Source: Amaranthus tricolor | Lineage: Eukaryota; Streptophyta; Magnoliopsida; Caryophyllales; Amaranthaceae | Length of the DNA: 64,000 nucleotides | Direction: 5' to 3' | Assembly: GCF_026212465.1 (NCBI RefSeq) | Contig: NC_080056.1 | Span: forward strand, 25,380,239-25,444,238 | Part shown: positions 49,101-64,000 of the stretch, one piece after another | How the letters are laid out: each line of letters starts with the position of its first letter | How positions within the stretch are numbered: position 1 is the stretch's first letter | Notes under the pieces: model-generated | The model's input: only the letters and a program-made list of their open reading frames with translations | Told to the model about the DNA's origin: nothing | Databases searched by the model: none | Translations under genes and position numbers: made by a program

Positions 49101-50525
49101 AAAACGCCAAACACGCTTAAAAACCCCTTAAAATCGCAACTAAACACGTAATTTCTAGCATATGACTATGATTTTCAATTCTAACCACTTCAACACAATA
49201 ATTTATACCAAATAGTGTTGTGTGCCAAGTTTCGTGCAAAACAAACCAAGTTTGAGCTACTTCATGCGTGAAAGTGCCAAAAAAGTTTAAAAACGCATAA
49301 AATCGCAACTTAACACGTAATTTCTAGCATATGACTATGATTTTCAATTCTAACCACTTCCACAGAATAATATATATTAAATAGAGTTGTGTGCCTAGTT
49401 TCGTGCAAAACAAACCAAGTTTGAGCTACTTTATTCGCAAAAACGCCAAAAACACTTAAAAACCCATAAAATCGCAACTTAATATGTAATTTCTAGCATA
49501 TGAGTATGATTTTCAATTCTAACCACGTCAACACAATAATATATACCAAATAGTGTTGTGTGCCAAGTTCGTGCAAAACAAACCAAGTTTGAGCTACTTT
49601 ATGCGTGAAAGTGCCAAAAAAGTTTAAAAACGCATAAAATCGCAACTTAACACGTAATTTCTAGCTTATGACTATTATTTTCAATTCTAACCACTTCCAC
49701 ACAATAATATATATTAAATAGAGTTTTGTGCGAAGTTTCGTGCAAAACAAACCAAGTTTGAGCTACTTTATAAGCAAAAACGCCAAAAAACATTTAAAAA
49801 CCCAATAAATAGCAACTTAACACATAATTTCTAGCATATGAGTATGATTTTCAATTCTAAGCACTTCAACACAATAAGATATTCAAAATAGTGTTGCATA
49901 CCAAGTTTCGTACAAAACAAACCAAGTTTGAGCTACTTTATACGCAAAAATGCTAAAAATGTTTAAAAACCCTTAAAATCGCAACTTAACACATAATTTC
50001 TTGCATTTGACTATGATTTTCAATTCTAACAACTTAAACACAATAATATATAGCAAAGAGTTTTGTGTGCCAAGTTTCGTGCAAAACAAACCATGTTTGC
50101 TACTTTATGCGACAAACGCCAAAAACGCTTAAAAACCCTTAAAATCACAATTTAACACGTAATTTCTAGCATATGAGAATGATTTTCAATTCTAACCACT
50201 TCAACACAATCATACCTACCAAATAGTGTTGTGTGCCAAATTTCGTGCAAAACAAGCCAAGTTTGAGCTATTTTATGCACAAAAGTGCCAAAAACGCTTA
50301 AAAACCCATAAAATCGCAACTTAACAAGTAATTTCTAGCATATGAGTATGATTTTGAATTAAAACCACTTCAACACAATAATATATACCAAATAGTACTG
50401 TGTGCCATGTTTCGTGCAAAACAAACCAAGTTTTAGCTACTTTATGCGCAAAAGAGCAAAAAATGCTTAAAAACCTTTAAACTCGCAACTTAACACGTAA
50501 TTTCTAGCATTTGACTATGATTTTC

Positions 50526-50625
50526 NNNNNNNNNNNNNNNNNNNNNNNNNNNNNNNNNNNNNNNNNNNNNNNNNNNNNNNNNNNNNNNNNNNNNNNNNNN
50601 NNNNNNNNNNNNNNNNNNNNNNNNN
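50526..50625. other. Assembly gap of 100 N
   Basis: Exactly 100 N, a conventional placeholder. TCTAG landmarks at 50503 and 50706 are 203 bp apart instead of about 169. The true missing length is therefore probably near 66 bp plus an unknown number of whole monomers. Confidence 0.97.
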
Positions 50626-53600
50626 CAAACCAAGTTTGAGCTATTTTATGCGCAAAACGCCAAAAACACTTAAAAGCCCTTAAAATCGCAACTAAGCAAG
50701 TAATTTCTAGCATATGACTATGATTTTCAATTCTAACCACTTCAACACAATAATATATACCAAATAGTGTTGTGTGCCAAGTTTCCTGCAAAGCAAACCA
50801 AGTTTGAGGTACTTTATGCGTGAAAGTGTCAAAAAATTTTTAAAACGCATAAAATCGCAACTTAACACGTAATTTCTAGCATATGACTATGATTTTCAAT
50901 TCTAACCACTTCCACATAATAATATATATTAAATAGAGTTGTGTGCCAAGTTTCGTGCAAAACAAACCAAGTTTGAGCAACTTTATGCGCAAAAACGCCA
51001 AAAACATTAAAAAACCTACAAAATCGCAACTTAACACGTAATTTCTAGCATATGAGTATGATTTTCAATTCTAACCACTTCAACACAATAATATATACAG
51101 AATAGTGTTGTTTGCCAAGTTTCGTGCAAAACAAACCAAGTGTGAGCTACTTTATGCGCAAAAGTGCTAAAAATGCTTTAAAACCCTAAAAATCGCAACT
51201 TAACACATAATTTCTAGCATTTGACTATGATATTCAGTTCTAACCACTTAAACACAATAATATATACCAAAGAGTTTTGCGTGCCAAGTTCCGTGCAAAA
51301 CAAACCAAGTTTGCTACTTTATGCGACAAACGCCAAAAACGCTTAAAACCCTTAAAATCACAATTTAACACGTAATTTCTAGCATATGAGTATGATTTTC
51401 AATTCTAACCACTTCAACACAATAATACATACCAAATTGGTGTTGTGTGCCTAGTTTCGTGCAAAACAAACCCAGTTTGAGCTACTTTATGCGCAAAAAC
51501 GCCAAAAACATTAAAAAACCCACAAAATCGCAACTTAACACGTAATTTCTAGCATATGAGTATGATTTTCAATTCTAACCACTTCAACACAATAATATAT
51601 ACAGAATAGTGTTGCGTGCCAAGTTTCGTGCAAAACAAACCAAGTGTGAGCTACTTTATGCGCAAAAGTGCTAAAAATGCTTTAAAACCCTAAAAATCGC
51701 AACTTAACACATAATTTCTAGCATTTGACTATTATATTCAGTTCTAACCACTTAAACACAATAATATATACCAAATAGTGTGTTGTGTGGCAAGTTCCGT
51801 GCAAAACAAACCAAGTTTGAGCTATTTTATGCGCAAAACGCCAAAAACACTTAAAAGCCCTTAAAATCGCAACTAAGCAAGTAATTTCTAGCATATGACT
51901 ATGATTTTCAATTCTAACCACTTCAACACAATAATATATACCAAATAGTGTTGTGTGCCAAGTTTCCTGCAAAGCAAACCAAGTTTGAGGTACTTTATGC
52001 GTGAAAGTGTCAAAAAAGTTTTAAAACGCATAAAATCGCAACTTAACACGTAATTTCTAGCATATGACTATGATTTTCAATTCTAACCACTTCCACATAA
52101 TAATATATATTAAATAGAGTTGTGTGCCAAGTTTCGTGCAAAACAAACCAAGTTTGAGCAACTTTATGCGCAAAAACGCCAAAAACATTAAAAAACCCAC
52201 AAAATCGCAACTTAACACGTAATTTCTAGCATATGAGTATGATTTTCAATTCTAACCACTTCAACACAATAATATATACAGAATAGTGTTGCTTGCCAAG
52301 TTTCGTGCAAAACAAACCAAGTGTGAGCTACTTTATGCGCAAAAGTGCTAAAAATGCTTTAAAACCCTAAAAATCGCAACTTAACACATAATTTCTAGCA
52401 TTTGACTATGATATTCAGTTCTAACCACTTAAACACAATAATATATACCAAAGAGTTTTGCGTGCCAAGTTCCGTGCAAAACAAACCAAGTTTGCTACTT
52501 TATGCGACAAACGCCAAAAACGCTTAAAAACCCTTAAAATCACAATTTAACACGTAATTTCTAGCATATGAGTATGATTTTCAATTCTAACCACTTCAAC
52601 ACAATAATACATACCAAATAGTGTTGTGTGCCAAGTTTCGTGCAAAACAAACCAAGTTTGAGCTACTTTATGCGCAAAAACGCCAAAAACATTAAAAAAC
52701 CCACAAAATCGCAACTTAACACGTAATTTCTAGCATATGAGTATGATTTTCAATTCTAACCACTTCAACACAATAATATATACAGAATAGTGTTGCGTGC
52801 CAAGTTTCGTGCAAAACAAACCAAGTGTGAGCTACTTTATGCGCAAAAGTGCTAAAAATGCTTTAAAACCCTAAAAATCGCAACTTAACACATAATTTCT
52901 AGCATTTGACTATTATATTCAGTTCTAACCACTTAAACACAATAATATATACCAAATAGTGTTGTGTGGCAAGTTCCGTGCAAAACAAACCAAGTTTGAG
53001 CTATTTTATGCGCAAAACGCCAAAAACACTTAAAAGCCCTTAAAATCGCAACTAAGCAAGTAATTTCTAGCATATGACTATGATTTTCAATTCTAACCAC
53101 TTCAACACAATAATATATACCAAATAGTGTTGTGTGCCAAGTTTCCTGCAAAGCAAACCAAGTTTGAGGTACTTTATGCGTGAAAGTGTCAAAAAAGTTT
53201 TAAAACGCATAAAATCGCAACTTAACACGTAATTTCTAGCATATGACTATGATTTTCAATTCTAACCACTTCCACATAATAATATATATTAAATAGAGTT
53301 GTGTGCCAAGTTTCGTGCAAAACAAACCAAGTTTGAGCAACTTTATGCGCCAAAACGCCAAAAACATTAAAAAACCCACAAAATCGCAACTTAACACGTA
53401 ATTTCTAGCATATGAGTATGATTTTCAATTCTAACCACTTCAACACAATAATATATACAGAATAGTGTTGCTTGCCAAGTTTCGTGCAAAACAAACCAAG
53501 TGTGAGCTACTTTATGCGCAAAAGTGCTAAAAATGCTTTAAAACCCTAAAAATCGCAACTTAACACATAATTTCTAGCATTTGACTATGATATTCAGTTC

Positions 53601-53820
53601 TAACCACTTAAACACAATAATATATACCAAAGAGTTTTGTGTGCCAAGTTCCGTGCAAAACAAACCAAGTTTGCTACTTTATGCGACAAACGCCAAAAAC
53701 GCTTAAAAACCCTTAAAATCACAATTTAACACGTAATTTCTAGCATATGAGTATGATTTTCAATTCTAACCACTTCAACACAATAATACATACCAAATAG
53801 TGTTGTGTGCCAAGTTTCGT
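50626..53820. repeat. Seven-monomer higher-order repeat, about 1.18 kb period
   Basis: TCTAG landmarks at 50706, 50875, 51044, 51213, 51378, 51548 and 51717 recur at 51887, 52056, 52225, 52394, 52560, 52729 and 52898, and again from 53066. Periods are 1181 and 1179 bp. Copies share private variants such as TTTCCTGCAAAGC and CAAGTGTGAGC and look almost identical. The third copy is partial. Confidence 0.9.
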
Positions 53821-54525
53821 GCAAAACAAACCAAGTTTGAGCTATTTTATGCACAAAAGTGCCAAAAACGCTTAAAAAACCCATAAAATCGCAACTTAAT
53901 AAGTAATATCTAGCATATGATTATGATTTTCAATTCTAACCACTTCAACACAATAATATATACCAAATAGTGCTGTGTGCCAAATTCGTGCAAAAAAAAA
54001 CAAAGTTTTGGCTACTTTATGCGCAAAAGTGCCGAGAATGCTAAAAAACCCTTAAAATCGCAACTTAACACGTAATTTCTAGCATATGACTATGATTTTC
54101 AATTGTAACCACTTCAACACAATAATATATACCAAATAGTGTTGTGTACCAAGTTTCGTGCAAAACAAACCAACTTTGAGCTACTTTATGCGTGAAAGTG
54201 CCAAAAAAGCTTAAAAACGCATAAAATCGCAACTTAACAAGTAATTTCTAGCATGAGTATGATTTTAAATTCTAACCACTTCAACACTATAAATATACGC
54301 AAGTTTCAGCTACTTTATACGCAAAAACACCAAAAAAGCTTTAAAACCCATCTAATCGCAACTTACCAACTAATTTGTAGCATATGACTATGATTTACAA
54401 TTCTAAGCACTTCAACAAGATAACATATACCAAATAGTGTTGTGTGCCAAGTTGCGTTCAAACAAACCAAGTTTTGAGCTACTTTATGCGCGAAAGTCCA
54501 AAAAAAGCTTAAAAACCCATAAAAT

Positions 54526-54654
54526 CGAATAGCGTTGCAATGTGTACCTTTACCGCTGTCCATTTCGGAAATGTGGCTCAGGATATAGATCTCATTTCTC
54601 CACACACTTTCTTCATTGTGCTGAAACGCATGGGAAAAGTAATAGTATATATAT

Positions 54655-54731
<77 letters not shown>

Positions 54732-54744
54732 AACACTTAAATAT
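54526..54744. repeat. AT-rich cassette 9 (long form)
   Basis: Long form with GTGGCTCAGG in place of GTGGCTCTGG. The TA run is at about 54645-54732, ending TATGTATAACACTTAA. The right junction is slightly altered (ATATACCAAG instead of TTAAACCAAG). Confidence 0.9.
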
Positions 54745-56111
54745 ACCAAGTTTTAGCTACTTTATGCGCAAAAGTGCTGAAAATGTTTAAAAACCCTTAA
54801 AATCGCAACTTAACACGTAGTTTCTAGCATTTGTCTATGATTTTCAATTCTAACCACTTAAACACAATAATATATACCAAATAGAGTTGTGTGCCAAGTT
54901 CCGTGCAAAACAAACCAAGTTTGAGTTACTTTGTGCGCAAAAACGCCAAAAACACTTAAAAACCCATAAAATCGCAACTTAACAAGTAATTTCTAGCATA
55001 TGAGTATGATTTTCAATTCTAACCACTTCAACACAATAATATATAATAGTGTTGTGTGCCAAGTTTCGTGCAAAACAAACCAAGTTTTAGCTACTTTATG
55101 CGCAAAAGTGCCAAAAATGCTTTAAAACCTTTAAACTCGCAACTTAACACGTAATTTCTAGCATTTGACTATGATTTTAAATTCTAACAACTTAAACACA
55201 ATAATATATACCAAATAGTGTTGTGTGGCAAGTTCCGTGCATAACAAACCAAGTTTGAGCTACTTTTTGCGCAAAACGCCAAAAACGCTTAAAAACCCTT
55301 GAAATCGCAACTAAACAAGTAATTTCTAGCATATGACTATGATTTTCAATTCTAACCACTTCAACACAATAATATATACCAAATAGTGTTGTGTGCCAAG
55401 TTTTTTGCAAAACAAACCAAGTTTGAGGTACTTTATGCGTGAAAGTGCCAAAAAAGTTTAAAAACGCATAAAATCGCAACTTAACACGTAATTTCTAGCA
55501 TATGACTATGATTTTAAATTCTAACCACTTCCACATAATAATATATATTAAATAGAGTATGCCAAGTTTCGTGCAAAACAAACCAAGTTTGAGCTACTTT
55601 ATGCGCAAAAACGCCAAAAACTTTAAAAAAACCCACAAAATCGCAACTTAACACGTAATTTCTAGCATATGAGTATGATTTTAAATTCTAACCACTTCAA
55701 CACAATAATATATACAGAATAGTGTTGCGTGCCAAGTTTCATGCAAAACAAACCAAGTTTGAGCTACTTTATGCACAAAAGTGCCAAAAACGCTTAAAAA
55801 CCCATAAAATCGCAACTTAACAAGTAATATCTAGCATATGAGTATGATTTTCAATTTTAACCACTTCAACACAATAAATATACGCAAGCTTCAGCTACTT
55901 TATACGCAAAAACACCAAAAAAACTTTAAAACCCATAAAATCGCAACTTACCAACTAATTTCTAGCATATGACGATGATTTACAATTCTAAACACTTCAA
56001 CAAGATAACATATACCAAATAGTGTTGTGTGCCAAGTTGCGTTCAAACAAACCAAGTTTTGAGCTACTTTATGCGCGAAAGTCCAAAAAAAGCTTAAAAA
56101 CCCATAAAATC

Positions 56112-56228
56112 GAATAGCGTTGCATTGTGTACGTTTACCGCTGTCCATTTCGAAAATGTGGCTCTGGATATATATCTCATTTCTCCACACACTTTCTTCA
56201 TGGTGCTGAAACGCATGGGAAAAATAAT

Positions 56229-56307
<79 letters not shown>

Positions 56308-56317
56308 CACTTAATTA
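56112..56317. repeat. AT-rich cassette 10 (long form)
   Basis: Long form with private changes TACGTTTACC and TTCGAAAATG. The TA run is at about 56231-56306 with one TATG interruption. It starts 1586 bp after cassette 9, defining the local higher-order unit. Confidence 0.9.
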
Positions 56318-57734
56318 AACCAAGTTTTAGCTACTTTATGCGCAAAAGTGCCGAAAATGTTTAAAAACCCTTAAAATCGCAACTTAACACGTAATTTCTA
56401 GCATTTGGCTATGATTTTCAATTCTAACCACTTAAACACAATAATATATACCAAATAGTGTTGTGTGCCAAGTTCCGTGCAAAACAAACCAAGTTTGAGC
56501 TACTTTATGCGCAAAAACGCCAAAAACACTTAAAAACCCATAAAATCGCAACTTAACAAGTAATTTCTAGCATATGAGTATGATTTTCAATTCTAACCAC
56601 TTCAACACAATAATATATAATAGTGGTTGTGTGCCAAGTTTCGTGCAAAACAAACCAAGTTTTAGCTACTTTATGCGCAAAAGTGCCAAAAATGCTTTAA
56701 AACCTTTAAAATCGCAACTTAACACAGAATTTCTAGCATTTGACTATGATTTTAAATTCTAACCACTTAAACACAATAATATATACCAAATAGTGTTGTG
56801 TGGCAAGTTCCGTGCAAAACAAACCAAGTTTGAGCTACTTTATGCGCAAAACGCCAAAAACGCTTAAAACTCCTTAAAATCGCAACTAAACAAGTAATTT
56901 CTAGCATATGACCATGATTTTCAATTCTAACCACTTCAACACAATAATATATACCAAATAGTGTTGTGTGCCAAGTTTTCGGCAAAACAAAACAAGTTTG
57001 AGGTACTTTATGCGTGAAAGTGCCAAAAAAGTTTAAAAACGCATATTAACACGTAATTTCTAGCATATGACTATGATTTTAAATTCTAACCACTTCCACA
57101 TAATAATATATATTAAATAGAGTTGTGTGCCAAGTTTCGTGCAAAACAAACCAAGTTTGAGCTACTTTATGCGCAAAAACGCCAAAAACTTTAAAAAACC
57201 CACAAAATCGCAACTTAACACGTAATTTCTAGCATATGAGTATGATTTTAAATTCTAACCACTTCAACACAATAATATATACAGAATAGTGTTGCGTGCC
57301 AAGTTTTGTGCAAAACAAACCAAGTTTGAGCTACTTTATGCACAAAAGTGCCAAAAACGCTTAAAAACCCATAAAATCGCAACTTAACACGTAATATCTA
57401 GCATATGAGTATGATTTTCAATTCTAACCATTTCAACACAATAATATATACCAAATATTGTTCTGTGCCAAGTTTCGTGCAAAACAAACCAACTTTGAGC
57501 TAATTTATGCGTGAAAGTGCCAAAAAAGCTTAAAAAAGCATAAAATCGCAACTTAACAAGTGATTTCTAGCATATGAGTATGATTTTCGATTCTAACCAC
57601 TTCAACACAATAAATATACGCAAGTTTCAGCTACTTTATACGCAAAAACACCAAAAAAGCTTTAAAACGCATAAAATCGCAACTTACCAACTAATTTCTA
57701 GCATATGACGATGATTTACATTTCTAAACACTTT

Positions 57735-57939
<205 letters not shown>

Positions 57940-59314
57940 AACCAAGTTTTAGCTACTTTATGCGCAAAAGTGCCGAAAATGCTTAAAAAACCCTTAAAAT
58001 CGCAACTTAACACGTAATTTCTAGCAATTGTCTATGATTTTCAATTCTAACCACTTAAACACAATAATATATACCAAATAGTGTTGTCTGCCAAGTTCAG
58101 TGCAAAACAAACCAAGTTTGAGCTACTTGATGCGCAAAAACGGCAAAAACACTTAAAAACCCATAAAATCGCAACTTAACAAGTAATTTCTAGCATATGA
58201 GTATCATTTTCAATTCTAACCACTTCAACACAATAATATATAATAGTGTTGTGTGCCAAGTTTCGTGCAAAACCAACCAAGTTTTAGCTACTTTATGCGC
58301 AAAAGTGCCAAAAATGCTTTAAAACCTTTAAAATCACAACTTAACACAGAATTTCTAGCATTTGACTATGATTTTAAATTCTAACCACTTAAACACAATA
58401 ATGTATACCAAATAGTGTTGTGTGGCAAGTTCCGTGCAAAACAAACCAAGTTTGAGCTACTTTATGCGCAAAACGCCAAAAACGCTTAAAACTCCTTAAA
58501 ATCGCAACTAAACAAGTACTTTCTAGCATATTGACCATGATTTTCAATTCTAACCACTTCAACACAATAATATATACCAAATAGTGTTGTGTGCCAAGTT
58601 TCCTGCAAAACAAACCAAGTTTGAGGTACTTTATGCGTGAAAGTGCCAAAAACGCTTAAAAACCCATAAAATCGCAACTTAACACGTAATATCTAGCATA
58701 TGAGTATGATTTTGATTTCTAACCATTTCAACACAATAATATATACCAAATATTGTTCTGTGCCAAGTTTCGTGCAAAACAAACCAACTTTGAGCTACTT
58801 TATGCGTGAAAGTGCCAAAAAAGCTTAAAAACACGCATAAAATCGCAACTTAACAAGTGATTTCTAGCATATGAGTATGATTTTCAATTCTAACCACTTC
58901 AACACAATAATATATACCAAATACTGTTCTGTGCCAAGTTTCGTGCAAAACAAACCAACTTTGAGCTACTTTATGCGTGAAAGTGCCAAAAAAGCTTAAA
59001 AACGCATAAAATCGCAACTTAACAAGTGATTTCTAGCATATGAGTATGATTTTCAATTCTAACCACTTCAACACAATAAATATACGCAAGTTTCAGCTAC
59101 TTTATACGCAAAAACACCAAAAAAGCTTTAAAACCCATAAAATCGCAACTTACCAACTAATTTCTAGCATATGACGATGATTTACATTTCTAAACACTTC
59201 AACAAGAAAACATATACCAAATAGTGTTGTGTGCCAAGTTGCGTTCAAACAAACCAAGTTTTGAGCTACTTTATGCGCGAAAGTCCAAAAAAAGCTTAAA
59301 AACCCCATAAAATC

Positions 59315-59629
<315 letters not shown>

Positions 59630-62182
59630 AACCAAGTTTTAGCTACTTTATGCGCAAAAGTGCCGAAAAAGCTTAAAAACCCTTAAAATCGCAACTTAAC
59701 ACGTAATTTCTAGCAATTGTCTATGATTTTCAATTCTAACCACTTAAACACAATAATATATACCAAATAGTGTTGTGTGCCAAGTTCCGTGCAAAACAAA
59801 CCAAGTTTGAGCTACTTTATGCGCAAAAACGCCAAAAACACTTAAAAACCCATAAAATCGCAACTTAACAAGTAATTTCTAGCATATGAGTATGATTTTC
59901 AATTCTAACCACTTCAACACAATAATATATAATAGTGATGTGTGCCAAGTTTCGTGCAAAACAAACCAAGTTTTAGCTACTTTATGCGCAAAAGTGCCAA
60001 AAATGCTTTAAAACCTTTAAACTCGCAACTTAACACATAATTTCTAGCATTTGACTATGATTTTAAATTCTAACCACTTAAACACAATAATATATACCAA
60101 ATAGTGTTGTGTGGCAAGTTCCGTGCAAAACAAACTAAGTTTGAGCTACTTTATGCGCAAAACGCCAAAAACGCTTAAAACTCCTTAAAATCGCAACTAA
60201 ACAAGTACTTTCTAGCTTATGACTATGATTTTCAATTCTAACCACTTCAACACAATATTATATACCAAATAGTGTTGTGTGCCAAGTTTCCTGCAAAACA
60301 AACCAAGTTTGAGGTACTTTATGCGTGAAAGTGCCAAAAAAGTTTAAAAACGCATAAAATCGCAACTTAACACGTAATTTATGGCATATGACTATGATTT
60401 TCAATTCTAACCACTTCCACATAATAATATATATTAAATAGAGTTGTGTGCCAAGTTTCGTGCAAAACAAACCAAGTTTGAGCTACTTTATGCGCAAAAA
60501 CGCCAAAAACTTTAAAAAACCCACAAAATCGCAACTTAACACGTAATTTCTAGCATATGAGTATGATTTTAAATTCTAACCACTTCAACACAATACTATA
60601 TACAAAATAGTGATGCGTGCCAAGTTTCGTGCAAAACAAACCAAGTTTGAGCTACTTTATGCACAAAAGTGTCAAAAACGCTTAAAAACCCATAAAATCG
60701 CAACTTAACAAGTAATATCTAGCATATGAGTATGATTTTCAATTCTAACCACTTCAACACAATAATATATACCAAATAGTGTTGTGTGCCAAGTTTCGTG
60801 CAAAACAAACCAACTTTGAGCTACTTTATGCGTGAAAGTGCCAAAAAAGCTTAAAAATGCATAAAATCGCAACTTAACAAGTGATTTCTAGCATATGAGT
60901 ATGATTTTCAATTCTAACCACTTAAACACAATAATATATACCAAATAGTGTTGTGTGGCAAGTTCCGTGCAAAACAAACCAAGTTTGAGCTACTTTTTGC
61001 GCAAAACGCCAAAAACGCTTAAAAACCCTTAAAATCGCAACTAAACAAGTAATTTCTAGCATATGACCATGATTTTCAATTCTAACCACTTCAACACAAT
61101 AATATATACCAAATAGTGTTGTGTGCCAAGTTTTTTGCAACACAAAACAAGTTTGAGGTACTTTATGCGTAAAAGTGCCAAAAAAGTTTAAAAACGCATA
61201 AAATCGCAACTTAACACGTAATTTCAAGCATATGACTATGATTTTCAATTCTAACCACTTGCACATAATTATATATATTAAATAGAGTTGTGTGCCAAGT
61301 TTCGTGCAAAACAAACCAAGTTTGAGCTACTTTATGCGCAAAAACGCCAAAAACTTTAAAAAACCCATAAAATCGCAACTTAACACGTAATTTCTAGCAT
61401 ATGAGTATGATTTTAAATTCTAACCACTTCAACACAATAATATATACAGTATAGTGTTGCGTGCCAAGTTTCGTGCAAAACAAACCAAGTTTGAGCTACT
61501 TTATGCACAAAAAGTGCCAAAAACGCTTAAAAACCCATAAAATCGCAACTTAACAAGTAATATCTAGCATATGAGTATGATTTTCAATTCTAACCACTTC
61601 AACACAATAATATATACCAAATAGTGTTGTGTGCCAAGTTTCGTGCAAAACAAACCAACTTTGAGCTACTTTATGCGTGAAAGTGCCAAAAAAGCTTAAA
61701 AACGCATAAAATCGCAACTTAACAAGTGATTTCTAGCATATGAGTATGATTTTCAATTCTAACCACTTCAACACAATAATATATACCAAATAGTGTTCTG
61801 TGCCAAGTTTCGTGCAAAACAAACCAACTTTGAGCTACTTTATGCGTGAAAGTGCCAAAAAAGCTTAAAAACGCATAAAATCGCAACTTAACAAGTGATT
61901 TCTAGCATATGAGTATGATTTTCAATTCTAACCACTTCAACACAATAAATATACGCAAGTTTCAGCTACTTTATACGCAAAAACACCAAAAAAGCTTTAA
62001 AACCCATAAAATCGCAACTTACCAACTAATTTCTAGCATATGACGATGATTTACATTTCTAAACACTTCAACAAGATAACGTATACCAAATAGTGTTGTG
62101 TGCCAAGTTGCGTTCAAACAAACCAAGTTTTGAGCTACTTTATGCGCGAAAGTCCAAAAAAAGCTTAAAAACCCATAAAATC

Positions 62183-62531
<349 letters not shown>

Positions 62532-64000
62532 AACCAAGTTTTAGCTACTTTATGCGCAAAAGTGCCGAAAATGCTTAAAAACCCTTAAAATCGCAACTTA
62601 ACACGTAATTTCTAGCAATTGTCTATGATTTTCAATTCTAACCACTTAAACACAAAAATATATACCAAATAGTGTTGTATGCCAAGTTCCGTGCAAAACA
62701 AACAAGGTTTGAGCTACTTTATGCACAAAAACGCCAAAAACACTTAAAAACCCATAAAATCGCAACTTAACAAGTAATTTCTAGCATATGAGTATGATTT
62801 TCAATTCTAACCACTTAAACACAATAATATATAATAGTGTTGTGTGCCAAGTTTCGTGCAAAACAAACCAAGTTTTAGCTACTTTATGCGCAAAAGTGCC
62901 AAAAATGCTTTAAAACCTTTAAACTCGCAACTTAACACATAATTTCTAGCATTTGACTATGATTTTAAATTCTAACCACTTAAACACAATAATATATACC
63001 AAATAGTGTTGTGTGGCAAGTTCCGTGCAAAACAAACTAAGTTTGAGCTACTTTATGCGCAAAACGCCAAAAACGCTTAAAACTCCTTAAAATCGCAACT
63101 AAACAAGTACTTTCTAGCATATGACTATGATTTTCAATTCTAACCACTTCAACACAATAATATATACCAAATAGTGTTGTGTGCCAAGTTTCCTGCAAAA
63201 CAAACCAAGTTTGAGGTACTTTATGCGTGAAAGTGCCAAAAAAGTTTAAAAACGCATAAAATCGCAACTTAACACGTAATTTCTGGCATATGACTATGAT
63301 TTTCAATTCTAACCACTTCCACATAATAATATATATTAAATAGAGTTGTGTGCCAAGTTTCGTGCAAAACAAACCAAGTTTGAGCTACTTTATGCGCAAA
63401 AACGCCAAAAACTTTAAAAAACCCACAAAATCGCAACTTAACACGTAATTTCTAGCATATGAGTATGATTTTAAATTCTAACCACTTCAACACAATACTA
63501 TATACAGAATAGTGATGCGTGCCAAGTTTCGTGCAAAACAAACCAAGTTTGAGCTACTTTATGCACAAAAGTGTCAAAAACGCTTAAAAACCCATCAAAT
63601 CGCAACTTAACAAGTAATATCTAGCATATGAGTATGATTTTCAATTCTAACCACTTCAACACAATAATATATACCAAATAGTGTTGTGTGCCAAGTTTCG
63701 TGCAAAACAAACCAACTTTGAGCTACTTTATGCGTGAAAGTGCCAAAAAAGCTTAAAAATGCATAAAATCGCAACTTAACAAGTGATTTCTAGCATATGA
63801 GTATGATTTTCAATTCTAACCACTTAAACACAATAATATATACCAAATAGTGTTGCGTGGAAAGTTCCGTGCAAAACAAACCAATTTGAGCTACTTTTTG
63901 CGCTAAACGCCAAAAACGCTTAAAAACCCTTAAAATCGCAACTAAACAAGTAATTTCTAGCATATGACCATGATTTTCAATTCTAACCACTTCAACACAA

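Overview
This window is plant satellite DNA with no host gene in it. About 46 kb of the 64 kb is one satellite family in a single head-to-tail orientation. The monomer is about 168 bp (successive spacings read 165-170 bp, roughly 270 monomers) and AT-rich, with recurring words such as TTTCTAGCATATGA, AACCACTTCAACACAA and GCAAAACAAACCAAG. The nucleosome-sized monomer, the plant-type Sirevirus retrotransposon and the TGTAACACCC-type LTRs point to a flowering plant, probably a eudicot. The sequence alone does not give the species. A centromeric, pericentromeric or subtelomeric position is possible but unproven.

Layout. 1-5707: satellite with 4-monomer (672 bp) higher-order repeats. 5708-7919: solo LTR copy 1. 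7920-19839: satellite with two AT-rich cassettes. 19840-22407: solo LTR copy 2, with the same target duplication as copy 1, so it was copied along with its satellite block. 22408-28887: satellite with two cassettes. 28888-39605: a complete, very young Ty1/copia Sirevirus-type element (LTR, gag, protease-integrase, RT-RNase H, env-position ORF3, LTR). 39606-50525: satellite with four cassettes and one giant in-place (TA)n expansion. 50526-50625: 100-N assembly gap. 50626-53.8 kb: a 7-monomer (about 1.18 kb) higher-order repeat. 53.8-64.0 kb: cassette-bearing higher-order units of about 1.6-2.9 kb.

How the parts relate. The array evolves by copying blocks at several scales: monomer, 4-mer, 7-mer, 14-mer (about 2.36 kb), about 4 kb and more than 10 kb. 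Foreign pieces serve as markers. The solo LTR dates the large left-hand duplication. A non-satellite cassette of about 130 bp plus (TA)n, with constant junctions in 13 copies, marks recurring units. The retrotransposon has a clean empty site in a paralogous block at 43.63 kb.

The most unusual observations are: (1) a battery of perfect hairpins in the solo LTR, in two families with invariant loops (GGTATG and TGCG) and differing but still self-complementary stems; (2) a 121-nt GT-AG intron-like segment whose removal would bring gag into frame with pol; (3) a (TA)n expansion exactly in the loop of a conserved monomer dyad. All open reading frames in the satellite and the TA runs are judged non-coding.
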